In this document: positions 40,491-49,518 of the stretch, in pieces
How positions within the stretch are numbered: the first letter of the stretch is position 1
Layout: each line of letters opens with the position of its first letter
Origin: Streptomyces sp. SAI-127
GTDB lineage: Bacteria; Actinomycetota; Actinomycetes; Streptomycetales; Streptomycetaceae
Length of the DNA: 64,000 bases
Direction of reading: 5' to 3'
NCBI RefSeq assembly: GCF_029894425.1
Contig: NZ_JARXYJ010000001.1
Span: 9,382,501-9,446,500 of the forward strand
Position numbers and translations under genes: made by a program
The notes under the pieces: generated by a model
Told to the model about the DNA's origin: nothing
The model's database searches: none
Seen by the model: the letters and a program-made list of their open reading frames with translations, nothing else

Positions 40491-42175
40491 TCCACCTGCC
40501 CGGGGTCGATCCCCATGGCCCGCAGGTCCACCGCGGCAGCGGCCAGCGTGTCGACACACCGTCCCGCGAGTGCGCCGCGCGTCGGTTCGCTGCCGCGCAG
40601 GTTCGGACCGGCCGCGGGCACCGGGGCCTGGGCGAGGCACGGGTTGCGGTCGGTGCCGGTGGGCTGCGCGCCCACCGACTCCTGACTCGTCGCCTGGCGC
40701 CACGTGGCCATGTCGCGGTACTCGCGGCCGCCCCACAGCAGGGCCCAGTTTCCCGAACTGTGGTAGTCGTTGCCCTGCATCAGCACGGACGACGCGTCGA
40801 AGGCCCCCTGCGCCGCGACGACGGGCGAGCCGTCCGTGACGAACACGTTGTTGCGCACGGTGACGCCGCGCAGGCTGGGCTCGAGCCGGAGCGCCGGTGC
40901 GCGGACGGCGCCGTTCGCCGTGGTCAGCACCGTGTTCTGGTAGATCGAGAGGTCGGCGACCCGCCATCCCAGCGCGACGATGCCGCCGTAGTGCGGGAGC
41001 TTGCGGCCGTCGTTGTGGCTGATGTTGTACCGGATCGTGTTGTCCCGGTGCGCCGTGTTCGGGGCGGCGGAGTAGGCCAGGAAGCCCGAACCGTCGTTCC
41101 CGTAGGCCAGGTTGTACTGCACCAGCGAGTGGGACACGTTGTTGTCGAGGCCGAACCCGCCGCCGTCCACCGTGGAACCGGTGTGGTTGCGGTAGGAGAC
41201 GTTCCTCTCCAGCGTCATCCACGACGAGTCGTAGGTCCAGATGCCCTCGGGACCCTCGACGGCGTCCGGCGAGGACGAACTCCCGTTGTCGTGGCTGACG
41301 GACCGCTCCACCCTGCCACGGTGGACACTGCCGAGGACGATGCCGCTGCCGGTGTTGCGGTCGGACGCGAGGGGGTCTCCGACATTCCGGTACGCCGTCA
41401 CCCTCGACACCGTCACCTCGTCGTGGGCGTAGGCGGGCGCGTCCGCGGAGAAGGGCGGGCCGTCCGCCACGAGACCGGCGTCCTGGTTGTCGTGCAGTGC
41501 GCAGTCACTGATCACCACGTCGCGGAAGCCGGATGCCTCGGTGCCGCCGTGCAGCCGGAGGCCGTTGCGGAAGCCCGACACCTCGACATCCGAGACCCGG
41601 ACGTACGGCAGCTTCCGGTCGCCGGGCAGGTCGTTGACGAAGGCGATGCCCTCGTGCGATCTGAAGGACGCGGCGTCGCCGACGAGGGTCAGGTCACGGA
41701 CGACGACGCCGCTCGTGTTGTGCACCTCGATGGCGCGCGTGCCGCGGGCCGCGATCGTCGCGCGGCCCTCTCCGTAGGATTCGATCACGACGGGCTTGCG
41801 GGCGTTGCCGGCGTCCCCCTGACCGATGGTCAGTCTGCCCGGGAAACGTGCCCCCGCCTTCAGCCGCAGCCGGTCGCCCGGCTTGAACCGCAGGGCGTCG
41901 GCGCGCAGGAGTGTGCGCCAGGCGGTCTGCGGTGTCCGACCGTCGTCGCGGTCGTCTCCCTGCGGACTGAGATAGAACGTTCGTCCGTCCCTGGGGTTCT
42001 CCAGCAGGGGTACGTACGGGGCGGGCGCGCTGCACCCGGCCAGCAGCAACGCCGTCGCGCACAGGCCGGCCGCGGTACTTCGCCGCAGCGGACCGGCGAC
42101 CGCCCTCGTGCTCTTCCGGTGGGCCGACCGCTGCAAGCCGGTGGCTCCGTCGCCTTCGTTCCGCTGGCGCAACAT
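40424..42175 (-). CDS. Right-handed beta-helix lipoprotein, possible polysaccharide-active enzyme
   Basis: This 583-residue protein has a lipoprotein signal (lipobox LLAGC at residue 48). It then has a pectate-lyase-type parallel beta-helix: GRTFYLSPQGDDRDDG cap, PGDRLRLKAGARFPG, then many turns of the DVEVSGFRNGLRLHGG, NNVSHSLVQYNLAYGND and RDNTIRYNISHNDG kind, and a C-terminal region with VDYFGAPLSG. Asn ladders are typical of polysaccharide lyases and epimerases. The protein converges tail-to-tail with the sugar-nucleotide operon (67-base overlap). It could trim or bind the exported glycan. No catalytic Asp/Lys/Arg set is certain. Confidence 0.8.
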   Translation of the reverse strand: MLRQRNEGDGATGLQRSAHRKSTRAVAGPLRRSTAAGLCATALLLAGCSAPAPYVPLLENPRDGRTFYLSPQGDDRDDGRTPQTAWRTLLRADALRFKPGDRLRLKAGARFPGRLTIGQGDAGNARKPVVIESYGEGRATIAARGTRAIEVHNTSGVVVRDLTLVGDAASFRSHEGIAFVNDLPGDRKLPYVRVSDVEVSGFRNGLRLHGGTEASGFRDVVISDCALHDNQDAGLVADGPPFSADAPAYAHDEVTVSRVTAYRNVGDPLASDRNTGSGIVLGSVHRGRVERSVSHDNGSSSSPDAVEGPEGIWTYDSSWMTLERNVSYRNHTGSTVDGGGFGLDNNVSHSLVQYNLAYGNDGSGFLAYSAAPNTAHRDNTIRYNISHNDGRKLPHYGGIVALGWRVADLSIYQNTVLTTANGAVRAPALRLEPSLRGVTVRNNVFVTDGSPVVAAQGAFDASSVLMQGNDYHSSGNWALLWGGREYRDMATWRQATSQESVGAQPTGTDRNPCLAQAPVPAAGPNLRGSEPTRGALAGRCVDTLAAAAVDLRAMGIDPGQVDYFGAPLSGSPGVGAVETGPPA

Positions 42176-42367
42176 CGCTCCTGTCTGCTCGATGGCCGAG
42201 CGGACCCCGATTCATGGAGGCCGCAGACTCACCCTGACGTGTGAGGCCGGGATCAGCGGGCCAGCACGCGGAGTTCGGTTCAAGACATGCCTGATTGGCC
42301 TCCTGCCGGTACCGCCGGCGGAGACCCGGAGACGCTCGCGAGACAGGCGTGCGGCATGATGACGCTC

Positions 42368-43285
42368 ATGTCCTCGCAGTTCCAACCGGTCCTGGAGCGC
42401 ATCGCCGCCGAGATCGAACGGACCCCCGGCCGCGGCCGGCCCGCCGACTACATTCCCGCGCTCGCGGCCTGCGACCCGCGCAGTTTCGGCATGGCCGTGG
42501 CCGAGCTGGACGGCACGGTGTACGGGGTGGGCGACTGGCGGGAGCCGTTCTCCACGCAGTCCATCACCAAGGTCTTCACCCTCGCCCTGAACCTGGCCCG
42601 CGAGGGCGACCAACTCTGGGAGCACGTGGGCCGTGAGCCCTCCGGCAACCCCTTCAACTCCCTGGTCCAGCTGGAGTACGAGAACGGCATCCCGCGCAAC
42701 CCGTTCATCAACGCGGGCGCGCTGGTGGTCACCGACCGCCTCCACACCCGTACCGGCGACGCGACCGGCGAACTGCTCGCCTTCCTCCGCTCGGAGTCCG
42801 GCAACCCCGCCCTGGACTTCGACAAGGAGGTCGCCGCCTCCGAGTCCGCGCACGGCGACCGCAACGCCGCCCTGGCCCACTTCATGGCGTCGTACGGCAA
42901 CATCGGCAACCCGGTCCCGGTCCTGCTCGACCAGTACTTCCGGCAGTGCTCCCTCCGGGCCTCCTGCGCCGATCTCGCCCTGGCCACCACGTTCCTGGCC
43001 CGGCACGGCGTGCGCGCCGACGGCACGCGACTGCTCACCCAGAGCCAGGCCAAGCAGGTCAACGCGGTGCTGCTGACCTGCGGGACGTACGACGCGGCGG
43101 GTGACTTCGCCTACCGCGTGGGCCTGCCCGGCAAGAGCGGTGTGGGCGGCGGCATCATCGCGGTGGTCCCGGGCCGCTGCACGCTGTGCGTATGGAGCCC
43201 GGGTCTGGACGAGCGGGGCAACTCCGTGGCGGGGGTGGCGGCTCTGGACCGGTTCACGACGCTGACGGGTCTCTCGGTGTTCTGA
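42368..43285 (+). CDS. glsA: Glutaminase
   Basis: This protein of about 305 residues has the serine beta-lactamase-like fold and hydrolyses glutamine to glutamate and ammonia. Family motifs are FSTQSITKVFTLAL with the catalytic Ser-Ile-Thr-Lys, NPFINAGALVV near residue 115, SYGNIGNPVPVLLDQYF and GLPGKSGVGGGIIAVVPG near the end. Three ATG codons (42356, 42359, 42368) could start it. The last gives the usual family N-terminus MSSQFQPVLERIA but none has a good ribosome site. The beta-helix gene diverges from it. The enzyme is probably cytoplasmic. Confidence 0.9.
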   Translation: MSSQFQPVLERIAAEIERTPGRGRPADYIPALAACDPRSFGMAVAELDGTVYGVGDWREPFSTQSITKVFTLALNLAREGDQLWEHVGREPSGNPFNSLVQLEYENGIPRNPFINAGALVVTDRLHTRTGDATGELLAFLRSESGNPALDFDKEVAASESAHGDRNAALAHFMASYGNIGNPVPVLLDQYFRQCSLRASCADLALATTFLARHGVRADGTRLLTQSQAKQVNAVLLTCGTYDAAGDFAYRVGLPGKSGVGGGIIAVVPGRCTLCVWSPGLDERGNSVAGVAALDRFTTLTGLSVF

Positions 43286-43383
43286 GAAGCGGGTGAGCGC
43301 ATCCCGGACCCGACCACGCACCGGTCATACCCCGGTCGTCACCTCGTCGCCTTCCAGCCACCCGAAACTGACACGCTGCCGAT

Positions 43384-44787
43384 GTGTTGGCCAAGGTTCC
43401 CGTAGATCTCCGTCGCTGCCAGATCCTCGGTCTGGTCGGCACCGCCTTCCTCGCCGCAGGTGGTGAGACCTCAGGGGCTCTGCCCGTCCGCGAACTCCTC
43501 ACCCCTGCCTCGCCCCAAGCGGCACTCGGCCTGGTCGGTGCCTATTTCGGCGTCGTCCTGCTGATCGCGGCCTGGCTCCTCCTCGGCCGCCTGGTGCGCA
43601 GCCCCGACAAGCGGCCCGGCACGCGCGAGCTCATGGCCGTCCTCGTCATCTGGTCCGTCCCGCTGCTGCTCGCACCGCCCCTGTTCAGCCGGGACGTCTA
43701 CAGCTACCTCGCCCAAGGCGCCATGGCCGACGCCCACATGGACGTCTACAGCCATGGCCCGGCCCTGCTCGGCGGTCCCCTCGCGGACGAGGTCGCCCCG
43801 ATGTGGCGCAACACGGCCGCCCCGTACGGCCCCGTGTTCCTCGGCGTGGCCTCCGCGCTGGCCAAGGCGTCCCACGGCGAACTCCCGGCCGGTCTGCTCG
43901 GGATGCGGCTCGTCGCCCTGCTCGGCGTGGCTCTGATGGCGGCGGTCCTGCCGCGCCTGGCCCGCCACAGCGGCGCGGATCCGGCCGCCGCGCTCTGGCT
44001 CGGTGCCCTCAACCCGCTCGTGCTGCTCCACTTGGTCGCGGGTGCCCACAACGACGCCGTGATGCTCGGTCTGCTCGGCCTCGGCCTGGTGGCCGCCCTT
44101 GGCCGGTGGCCGATCCTGGGCGCGGTCCTCGTGACGCTCGCCGCGCTGGTCAAGGCGCCCGCCGCCCTGGGGCTGGCGGCGATCGTCGTGCTGCGGATCC
44201 GGGCCGGTGACCACCCGGCGAGGGCCGTCCTGACGGCCGTCGTCTCGGCAGCCGCCACCACGGTCGCCGCCACGGCCGTCGCGGGCACCGGCTACGGCTG
44301 GATCGGCGCCCTCGACACCCCCGTGTCATCCGGGAACTGGGCCCTCACCAGCCTTCTCGGCCGCGCCACCGGAGCCCTGCTGGAACGTCTCGGCAGCGAC
44401 CTGGCCCCGCTGGCCGTCCCGGCCTGGCACGCCCTCGGCGTCGTGACCGCCGTCGCCGTCATCGGCCACATATGGCTGCGCCTTCGCCCGCGCCCGGTCT
44501 ACGCCCTGGGCCTGAGCCTCGCCACCGTCGCCGCCCTCGGCCCGGCGATCCGCCCCTGGTACGCCCTGTGGGGACTGTTCCTGATAGCGGCTGCCGCGCC
44601 CAGCGCCTCGGTACGGCACCGGGTGGCCGCCGTGACGGGCGTGCTCGCGCTCGCCACCCTCCCGAGCGGCGGCCCGGCCGACGCCGGGCAACTCGTCCTC
44701 GCCGTCTCCGGAGGCGTCCTCGCCCTGGTCGTGCTCGTCCAGGCCCACCAGACGGCCCAGGCCCCGGTGACGGGGCGTACGGCATGA
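43384..44787 (+). CDS. Polyprenol-phosphate-mannose-dependent alpha-1,6-mannosyltransferase, MptB-like (GT-C)
   Basis: This 467-residue polytopic GT-C glycosyltransferase of the MptB/GT87-like family uses polyprenyl-phosphate mannose outside the membrane to build alpha-mannan or lipomannan core. There are about 12 hydrophobic segments. The first extracytoplasmic loop has the conserved FSRDVYSYLAQGAM piece, whose Asp is the expected catalytic residue, and further on APYGPVFLGVAS. The later LVAGAHNDAVMLGLLG and WALTSLLGRATG are typical. The ATGA overlap links it to a second GT87 gene. The leading Leu-rich segment and the Thr-Gln-Ala tail are not conserved. Confidence 0.85.
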   Translation: MLAKVPVDLRRCQILGLVGTAFLAAGGETSGALPVRELLTPASPQAALGLVGAYFGVVLLIAAWLLLGRLVRSPDKRPGTRELMAVLVIWSVPLLLAPPLFSRDVYSYLAQGAMADAHMDVYSHGPALLGGPLADEVAPMWRNTAAPYGPVFLGVASALAKASHGELPAGLLGMRLVALLGVALMAAVLPRLARHSGADPAAALWLGALNPLVLLHLVAGAHNDAVMLGLLGLGLVAALGRWPILGAVLVTLAALVKAPAALGLAAIVVLRIRAGDHPARAVLTAVVSAAATTVAATAVAGTGYGWIGALDTPVSSGNWALTSLLGRATGALLERLGSDLAPLAVPAWHALGVVTAVAVIGHIWLRLRPRPVYALGLSLATVAALGPAIRPWYALWGLFLIAAAAPSASVRHRVAAVTGVLALATLPSGGPADAGQLVLAVSGGVLALVVLVQAHQTAQAPVTGRTA

Positions 44788-46148
44788 GGGCGCCGACCAC
44801 GGATCGCGGCCGACTGCTGCTGGTCCTCGCCGCCGTCACAGCCGTCACCGCCTTCACGGCGACCGTGCCGCTCCTGCGCGACTGGTTCGACCTGCGCGTC
44901 TACCACGGAGCCGTCGACACCTGGGTCCACCACGGCGGACGGCTCTACGACTACCGGGTGCCGGGGACGACGTACGGCTTCACCTACCCGCCGTTCGCGG
45001 CCGTGGCCATGCTCCCGATGGCCCTTTTCGACCTGCGCACCGCGATCGCGGTGGGCCTGCTGCTCAACCTGGCGGCACTGGCCGTCGTCGTGCGCCTCCT
45101 CACCGGCCGGGCCTGGCGGCGGCACGGCTGGTACGGCTGCGCTCTCGGCGCCTGCGTGCTCGCACTGTTCGAACCGCTGCGCGACACCTTCAGCTTCGGC
45201 CAGGTCAACCTCCTGCTGCTGGCGCTCGTCCTGGTCGACGCGTGGCTGCTCGCGACGGGCCGGGGACGCCGGGCCGGTGTCGGTATCGGTCTGGCCGCCG
45301 CGGTGAAGCTCACGCCGGCCCTCTTCATCGGCCTGCTTCTGGTCGCCAAGCGCTGGCGCGCGGCGGCGGTCGCCACGGTCGTGGCCCTGTCTGCGACGGG
45401 GTTCGCGGCCGTCGTGGCCCCGGACGCCTCGCGCTTCTACTGGACCGACGCCATGTGGGACACGACCAGGGTGGGCCGCCTCGACTATGTCTCCAACCAG
45501 TCGCTGCAGGGCATCCTGGCGCGGCTCGGCGAACCGGACCGCGCGGTCTGGGCGGTGGCCGTGGTGCTGACCCTCGGCGTGTGGGCCGTACGGGGCCGGC
45601 GGGCCGTGGTGGCGGGGGACTGGGCGGCCGCGTTCGCGCTGACCGGTCTGACCGCGTGTCTGGTGAGCCCGATCACCTGGGTGCATCACCTGGTGTGGCT
45701 GCTGCCCTCCTTCGCCGTGCTCGTGCGTACCGGGCACCTGCGGATCGCGGGCGCCCTGTACGCCGTGCTGTGCACCAGCGTGGTGTGGCTGTGGTTCGAC
45801 GACGCGTCGGGCATCGACGGCTTCCTCGGCAGCAACACCTACACCTGGATCACCCTCGGCCTGCTGCTGTGGCTGCCCGTCGGTCAGCCGCGAGCCGAAC
45901 GCCCGACCCGGGACCCCAACGCCACGGCCATCGACCCCGCACCGATTCCGGCGGCGCCCAGGATGGCCCAGGTCTCCAGCCAGCCCGGCCCGTCGTCATC
46001 GTCCGGTGCGACCGCCGCCGCGACCGGTACGGCCTCGGGCCCCGGCCGCGGTCTCGGTCTCGCCCGCAGCGCGTCCAGCGAGCCCACCGGATCCACCCGC
46101 CCGGCCGAGCCGAACCCCCAGTCGAGCAGCCGGCGCGCCTCCTCGTAG
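44784..46148 (+). CDS. GT87-family polyprenyl-phosphate mannosyltransferase-like membrane protein
   Basis: This protein of about 454 residues has some 11 hydrophobic segments of the GT87 (alpha-1,2-mannosyltransferase) family. It contains WFDLRVYHGAVDTWVHHG with the catalytic-type Asp, FTYPPFAAVAMLPM, FSFGQVNLLLLALVL, and later SNQSLQGILARL and SPITWVHHLVWLLPS. It follows the MptB-like gene by a 4-base overlap. The last 75 residues (RDPNATAIDPAP to the end) are Ser/Pro/Ala-rich and unlike the family. They are read from the antisense of the converging carboxypeptidase gene, so the functional protein may end near 45900. Confidence 0.8.
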   Translation: MRAPTTDRGRLLLVLAAVTAVTAFTATVPLLRDWFDLRVYHGAVDTWVHHGGRLYDYRVPGTTYGFTYPPFAAVAMLPMALFDLRTAIAVGLLLNLAALAVVVRLLTGRAWRRHGWYGCALGACVLALFEPLRDTFSFGQVNLLLLALVLVDAWLLATGRGRRAGVGIGLAAAVKLTPALFIGLLLVAKRWRAAAVATVVALSATGFAAVVAPDASRFYWTDAMWDTTRVGRLDYVSNQSLQGILARLGEPDRAVWAVAVVLTLGVWAVRGRRAVVAGDWAAAFALTGLTACLVSPITWVHHLVWLLPSFAVLVRTGHLRIAGALYAVLCTSVVWLWFDDASGIDGFLGSNTYTWITLGLLLWLPVGQPRAERPTRDPNATAIDPAPIPAAPRMAQVSSQPGPSSSSGATAAATGTASGPGRGLGLARSASSEPTGSTRPAEPNPQSSSRRASS

Positions 46149-47068
46149 ACCGCGAAGCCACCGCCCGACTGTGGGTTCATCACCGTTACGACCAGCGTCC
46201 GGCCGCCCCGGCGGGCGGCGGCGACGAGCGTGTTGCCGGCCTGACTCGTGTAGCCGTTCTTGATCCCGATCAGCCCGTCATAGGGCTCCACCCCGTCGGC
46301 GCCGGTCAGCAGCCGGTTGGTGTTCCGGATCCCGTACGACCATCCGCCCCGGCCGGGGAACCTCGCCTCGGCCGTGCCGCAGTACCGCGCGAAGTCCGCG
46401 TTGCGCAGCCCCGCCCGGCCGAAGACCGCGAGGTCGTACGCGGAGGAGACCTGCCCCGGGGCGTCGTAGCCGTCGGGGGAGCGGACGTGGGTGTCTCGGG
46501 CGCCCAGGGCGCGCGCCTTGGCCTGCATCCGGGTGGCCGTCGTACGCCAGCCGCCGCTGAGCCGGGCCAGCACGTGCACGGCGTCGTTCCCGGAGTTGAG
46601 GAAGACCCCGCGCCACAGGTCGGCTACCTGGTAGGTCCGCCCCTGGGCGACCCCGACGAGGCTGCTGCCGGGGCCGATGCCCGCGAGGTCCTCCGCACCG
46701 ACCGTGTGCCGGAGGCCGCCGGGCAGCACCGGCAGGACGGTCAGGGCGAACAGGGTCTTGAGCGTGCTGGCCGGTGGCAGCCTGCGGTGGGCGTCGTGCG
46801 CCGCGAGGACCTCCCCGCTGTGGGCGTCGGCCACCACCCACGACAGCGCGGACACGTCCGGGACCCGGGGCGCGTCCCGGTGCGGCCGGACCTGGGTGCC
46901 GGAGTGGTACAGCAGGTCGGGCGAAGCGGCCGCGGCCCCTGGTCCGCCGGGCGCGGCTGGGTCGGAGCCCGTGCGCGCGGCCGCCGTCGCCGGGGCGCAC
47001 ACCAGCAGTCCCGTCATGCACAGTGCGCAGGCCGAGACGGCAAACCGTGAGGGAAATCCGATAGTCAT
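45884..47068 (-). CDS. D-alanyl-D-alanine carboxypeptidase, S11 family (PBP5-like)
   Basis: This 394-residue exported serine peptidase trims the terminal D-Ala of peptidoglycan stem peptides. A signal peptide precedes the mature domain. The penicillin-binding triad is present: S101-T-L-K104 in PPASTLKTLF, S159-G-N161 in LNSGNDAVH and K270-N-G in IGIKNGYTSQAG. The third motif is K-N-G rather than K-T-G. It has an Asp-rich linker (APDDDDGPG) and a C-terminal hydrophobic helix before a basic tail, suggesting membrane anchoring. The start follows the first ATG after a weak site. Its 3' 265 bases overlap the GT87 frame on the other strand. Confidence 0.9.
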   Translation of the reverse strand: MTIGFPSRFAVSACALCMTGLLVCAPATAAARTGSDPAAPGGPGAAAASPDLLYHSGTQVRPHRDAPRVPDVSALSWVVADAHSGEVLAAHDAHRRLPPASTLKTLFALTVLPVLPGGLRHTVGAEDLAGIGPGSSLVGVAQGRTYQVADLWRGVFLNSGNDAVHVLARLSGGWRTTATRMQAKARALGARDTHVRSPDGYDAPGQVSSAYDLAVFGRAGLRNADFARYCGTAEARFPGRGGWSYGIRNTNRLLTGADGVEPYDGLIGIKNGYTSQAGNTLVAAARRGGRTLVVTVMNPQSGGGFAVYEEARRLLDWGFGSAGRVDPVGSLDALRARPRPRPGPEAVPVAAAVAPDDDDGPGWLETWAILGAAGIGAGSMAVALGSRVGRSARG

Positions 47069-47177
47069 ACCGCAAAGCTAGGAACGGACTGGCCCTCCAC
47101 CGCGCTGGCCGGGCCGTGGGGCGGCCACGAGCACCCGGATGCCGCACGCTTGCCCGGCGTGTCGCGGAGTGCGCGGG

Positions 47178-48314
47178 CTAGCCGGTGGGCAGTGTCGGCT
47201 GGATCCGGCGCAGGAACGTCGCGTTGTCCGGCGTCTCGCGCATGCGCTCCAGGAGGGTCTCCAGATTGGCCTGTCCGTCCCGGCTCTGCAGTGCCCGGCG
47301 CAGACCGTGCACGGTCGCCAACTCGGCCGGGGGCAGGAGGAGTTCCTCGCGGCGGGTGCCGGACGGGTTGATGGCCACGGCCGGGAAGACGCGCCGGGAG
47401 GCGAGCTCGCGGTCCAGCCGGAGCTCCATGTTGCCGGTGCTCTTGAGCTCCTCGAAGTAGAAGTCGTCGGCGCGCGAGCCGGTCTCCACCAGGGCGGTGG
47501 CGAGGATGGTGAGCGAGCCGCCCTCCTCGGCGAGCCGGGCGGCGCCGAAGAACTTCTTCGGCCCGATCAGCGCGGTGGCGTCGACGCCACCGCTGAGGGT
47601 GCGGCCGTTGCCGGGGGCCGCGTTGTTGTGGGCCCGGCACAGCCGGGTCAGGGAGTCGAGCAGGATCACGACGTCCTCGCCGGCCTCGACGAGCCGCTTG
47701 GCCCGTTCGATCACCAGCTCGGCGAGCGCGATGTGCTCCTTGGGCGTGCGGTCGAACGTGGAGGCGTACACCTCGCCGCGCACGGAGCGCCGCATGTCGG
47801 TGACTTCCTCGGGGCGTTCGTCGAGCAGTACCACCATCAGGCGGCACTCGGGGTGGTTGCCGGCGACGGCGGCCGCGATCTGCTGGAGCAGTACGGTCTT
47901 TCCGGTCTTGGGCGGGGCCACGATCAGCCCGCGCTGGCCCTTGCCGACGGGTGCGATCAGGTCGGCGACCCGCCCGGTCAGGCCGGACGCCGGGTGTTCG
48001 AGACGGATCCGCTCGCGCGGGTGCAGCGGAGTCAGGTCCCGGAAGGCCCGGCGGTTGCTGCCGGGCGTGCGGCCGTTGACCCGGGCGACCTCGGTGAGGG
48101 CGCGCTGGGTGCCGCGCACCCCGTCGACGAGGTCCCCCTTGCGCAGGCCGAACCTGCGGATCAGCGCGGGGGAGACCTGGAGGTCGGTGGGTGAGGGCAG
48201 CAGGCCGGCGGCGCGAAGGTGGCCCTTCCCGCTCGCGTCGATGTCGAGAACGCCGGTGACGGCCCGGACCGGGGGCTGCTGCTGGACTGGAGGGTGTTCG
48301 AGAGTGGTGGTCAT
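47178..48314 (-). CDS. rho: Short Rho transcription termination factor paralogue
   Basis: This 378-residue RecA-type hexameric RNA helicase has an N-terminal RNA-binding domain (GVLDIDASGKGHLR and the DLQVSPALIRRFGLRKGD block), an ATPase with P-loop VAPPKTGKTVLLQ at residues 133-145, the Walker B VVILLDSLTRLCRA and the Q-loop/secondary site GSLTILATALVETGSRADD. It lacks the long Arg/Lys/Asp-rich N-terminal insert typical of the main Streptomyces Rho (about 650-700 residues), so it is a second, short Rho. The ATG at 48312-48314 follows GAAAGGAC. The gene stands between the carboxypeptidase and a methyltransferase, not in the usual prmC/prfA context of rho. Confidence 0.9.
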   Translation of the reverse strand: MTTTLEHPPVQQQPPVRAVTGVLDIDASGKGHLRAAGLLPSPTDLQVSPALIRRFGLRKGDLVDGVRGTQRALTEVARVNGRTPGSNRRAFRDLTPLHPRERIRLEHPASGLTGRVADLIAPVGKGQRGLIVAPPKTGKTVLLQQIAAAVAGNHPECRLMVVLLDERPEEVTDMRRSVRGEVYASTFDRTPKEHIALAELVIERAKRLVEAGEDVVILLDSLTRLCRAHNNAAPGNGRTLSGGVDATALIGPKKFFGAARLAEEGGSLTILATALVETGSRADDFYFEELKSTGNMELRLDRELASRRVFPAVAINPSGTRREELLLPPAELATVHGLRRALQSRDGQANLETLLERMRETPDNATFLRRIQPTLPTG

Positions 48315-48554
48315 GGTGGTCTGTCCTTTCGAGGACGGAAGGCATGGGACATGCGGAAGGAAGGGGGGAAGCCGCGAGAGGGAAGGCGGACAGCGCCTTC
48401 GGCGGCGGGAAACAGCACCTCGGGTGTGGCAGGGCCACTGATCACGAGATGGTGAGGAGAAGCCGGTACATCGACCGGCGAACTGAGGAGGAACTGGCAC
48501 CGGCGCCCACAGCAGGGCGTACACAAGTGCTGTCGGCAGAATAGCACGCGACTG

Positions 48555-49382
48555 TCAGCGATGGGCCAGAAGTCCGTAGAGAAGCGGGATCCGCGGCTCG
48601 GGAAGCCGCCACCAGCCGGACGGCGTGCGGTTCATGTGGGGCCAGCGGGGCCACGGCAGCTCCTCGCTCTCCCGGAGCCGCCGGACACTCAGTCCCGCTT
48701 CCGTCAACGCGCCCAGGACCTCACCTATTCCGTGCATCCACTCGTAGCTCTCGGTGGCCCCCTCGACGGGCGGGCCGTCGGTGTAGGTGTGGGTCGCGTC
48801 CCGGTGCACGGGCCCCTCGCCACCCAGGTAGTCGTGGCGCAGCAGCAGCTCGGGTCCCTCGCCCGGTGCGGGCTTCGGGCCCAGCGAGTTGAGCAGCGGA
48901 TGGAACTCGACGACGTACAACAGGCCGCCCGGACGCAGCAGTTGGGCGATCACGCCTGCCCATCGCTCGAGGTCGGGGAGGTAACACAGGGCGCCTTTGC
49001 CGGTGTAGACGACGTCGAAGCGTCGCCCGCCCAACGCCTCCACGGCGTCGTAGACGTTCGCCTGCACGTACTCGACGGCCACGCCCGCCCGCGCCGCGAT
49101 GCCGGCCGCGGCCGCCACCGACGCCTCCGAGAAGTCGAGCCCCACGGCGCGGGCGCCGCGGCGGGCCAGGGCGAGAGTCTCGGTGCCGAGATGGCACTGG
49201 AGGTGGAGCACGTCACGGCCGGCGAGGTCGCCGAGGTCCTCCCACTCGAAGGCGGCGAACCAGCGCTCGGGATCGAGGTCCTGGTCGAGGCCGTAGAACC
49301 GGCTGGCGAGGTGGACGGGGGTGCGGGCGTCCCAGTTGGCCTGGTTGGCCCGCATCAGCCGCGCCTGCTCGTCGGACGTCAT
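48555..49382 (-). CDS. Class I SAM-dependent methyltransferase
   Basis: This 275-residue cytoplasmic methyltransferase has SAM-binding motif I VLHLQCHLGTETLALARRG near residue 60 and the motif II region GLDFSEASVAAAAG. Further blocks are DVVYTGKGALCYLPDLE and GGLLYVVEFHPLLNSLG. The QCHLGT variant of motif I (Gln-Cys-His for Glu-x-Gly) is common in the actinobacterial family of this kind. The substrate is not known. It starts at the ATG with only a weak site and converges with nothing; the next gene on the other strand diverges. Confidence 0.88.
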   Translation of the reverse strand: MTSDEQARLMRANQANWDARTPVHLASRFYGLDQDLDPERWFAAFEWEDLGDLAGRDVLHLQCHLGTETLALARRGARAVGLDFSEASVAAAAGIAARAGVAVEYVQANVYDAVEALGGRRFDVVYTGKGALCYLPDLERWAGVIAQLLRPGGLLYVVEFHPLLNSLGPKPAPGEGPELLLRHDYLGGEGPVHRDATHTYTDGPPVEGATESYEWMHGIGEVLGALTEAGLSVRRLRESEELPWPRWPHMNRTPSGWWRLPEPRIPLLYGLLAHR

Positions 49383-49518
49383 GGCACCATCCAACCGCGA
49401 ACCGGGCCGCGACGCGCCGGATCTCCGGTCCCTCATTTTTCGTGCGCGTCGGGTGTCGATTCGAGTCGGTCCTGTTCGTCGGGTGGGTGTAGGAAGCTCA
49501 TGAGGACCGGGAGGATCC

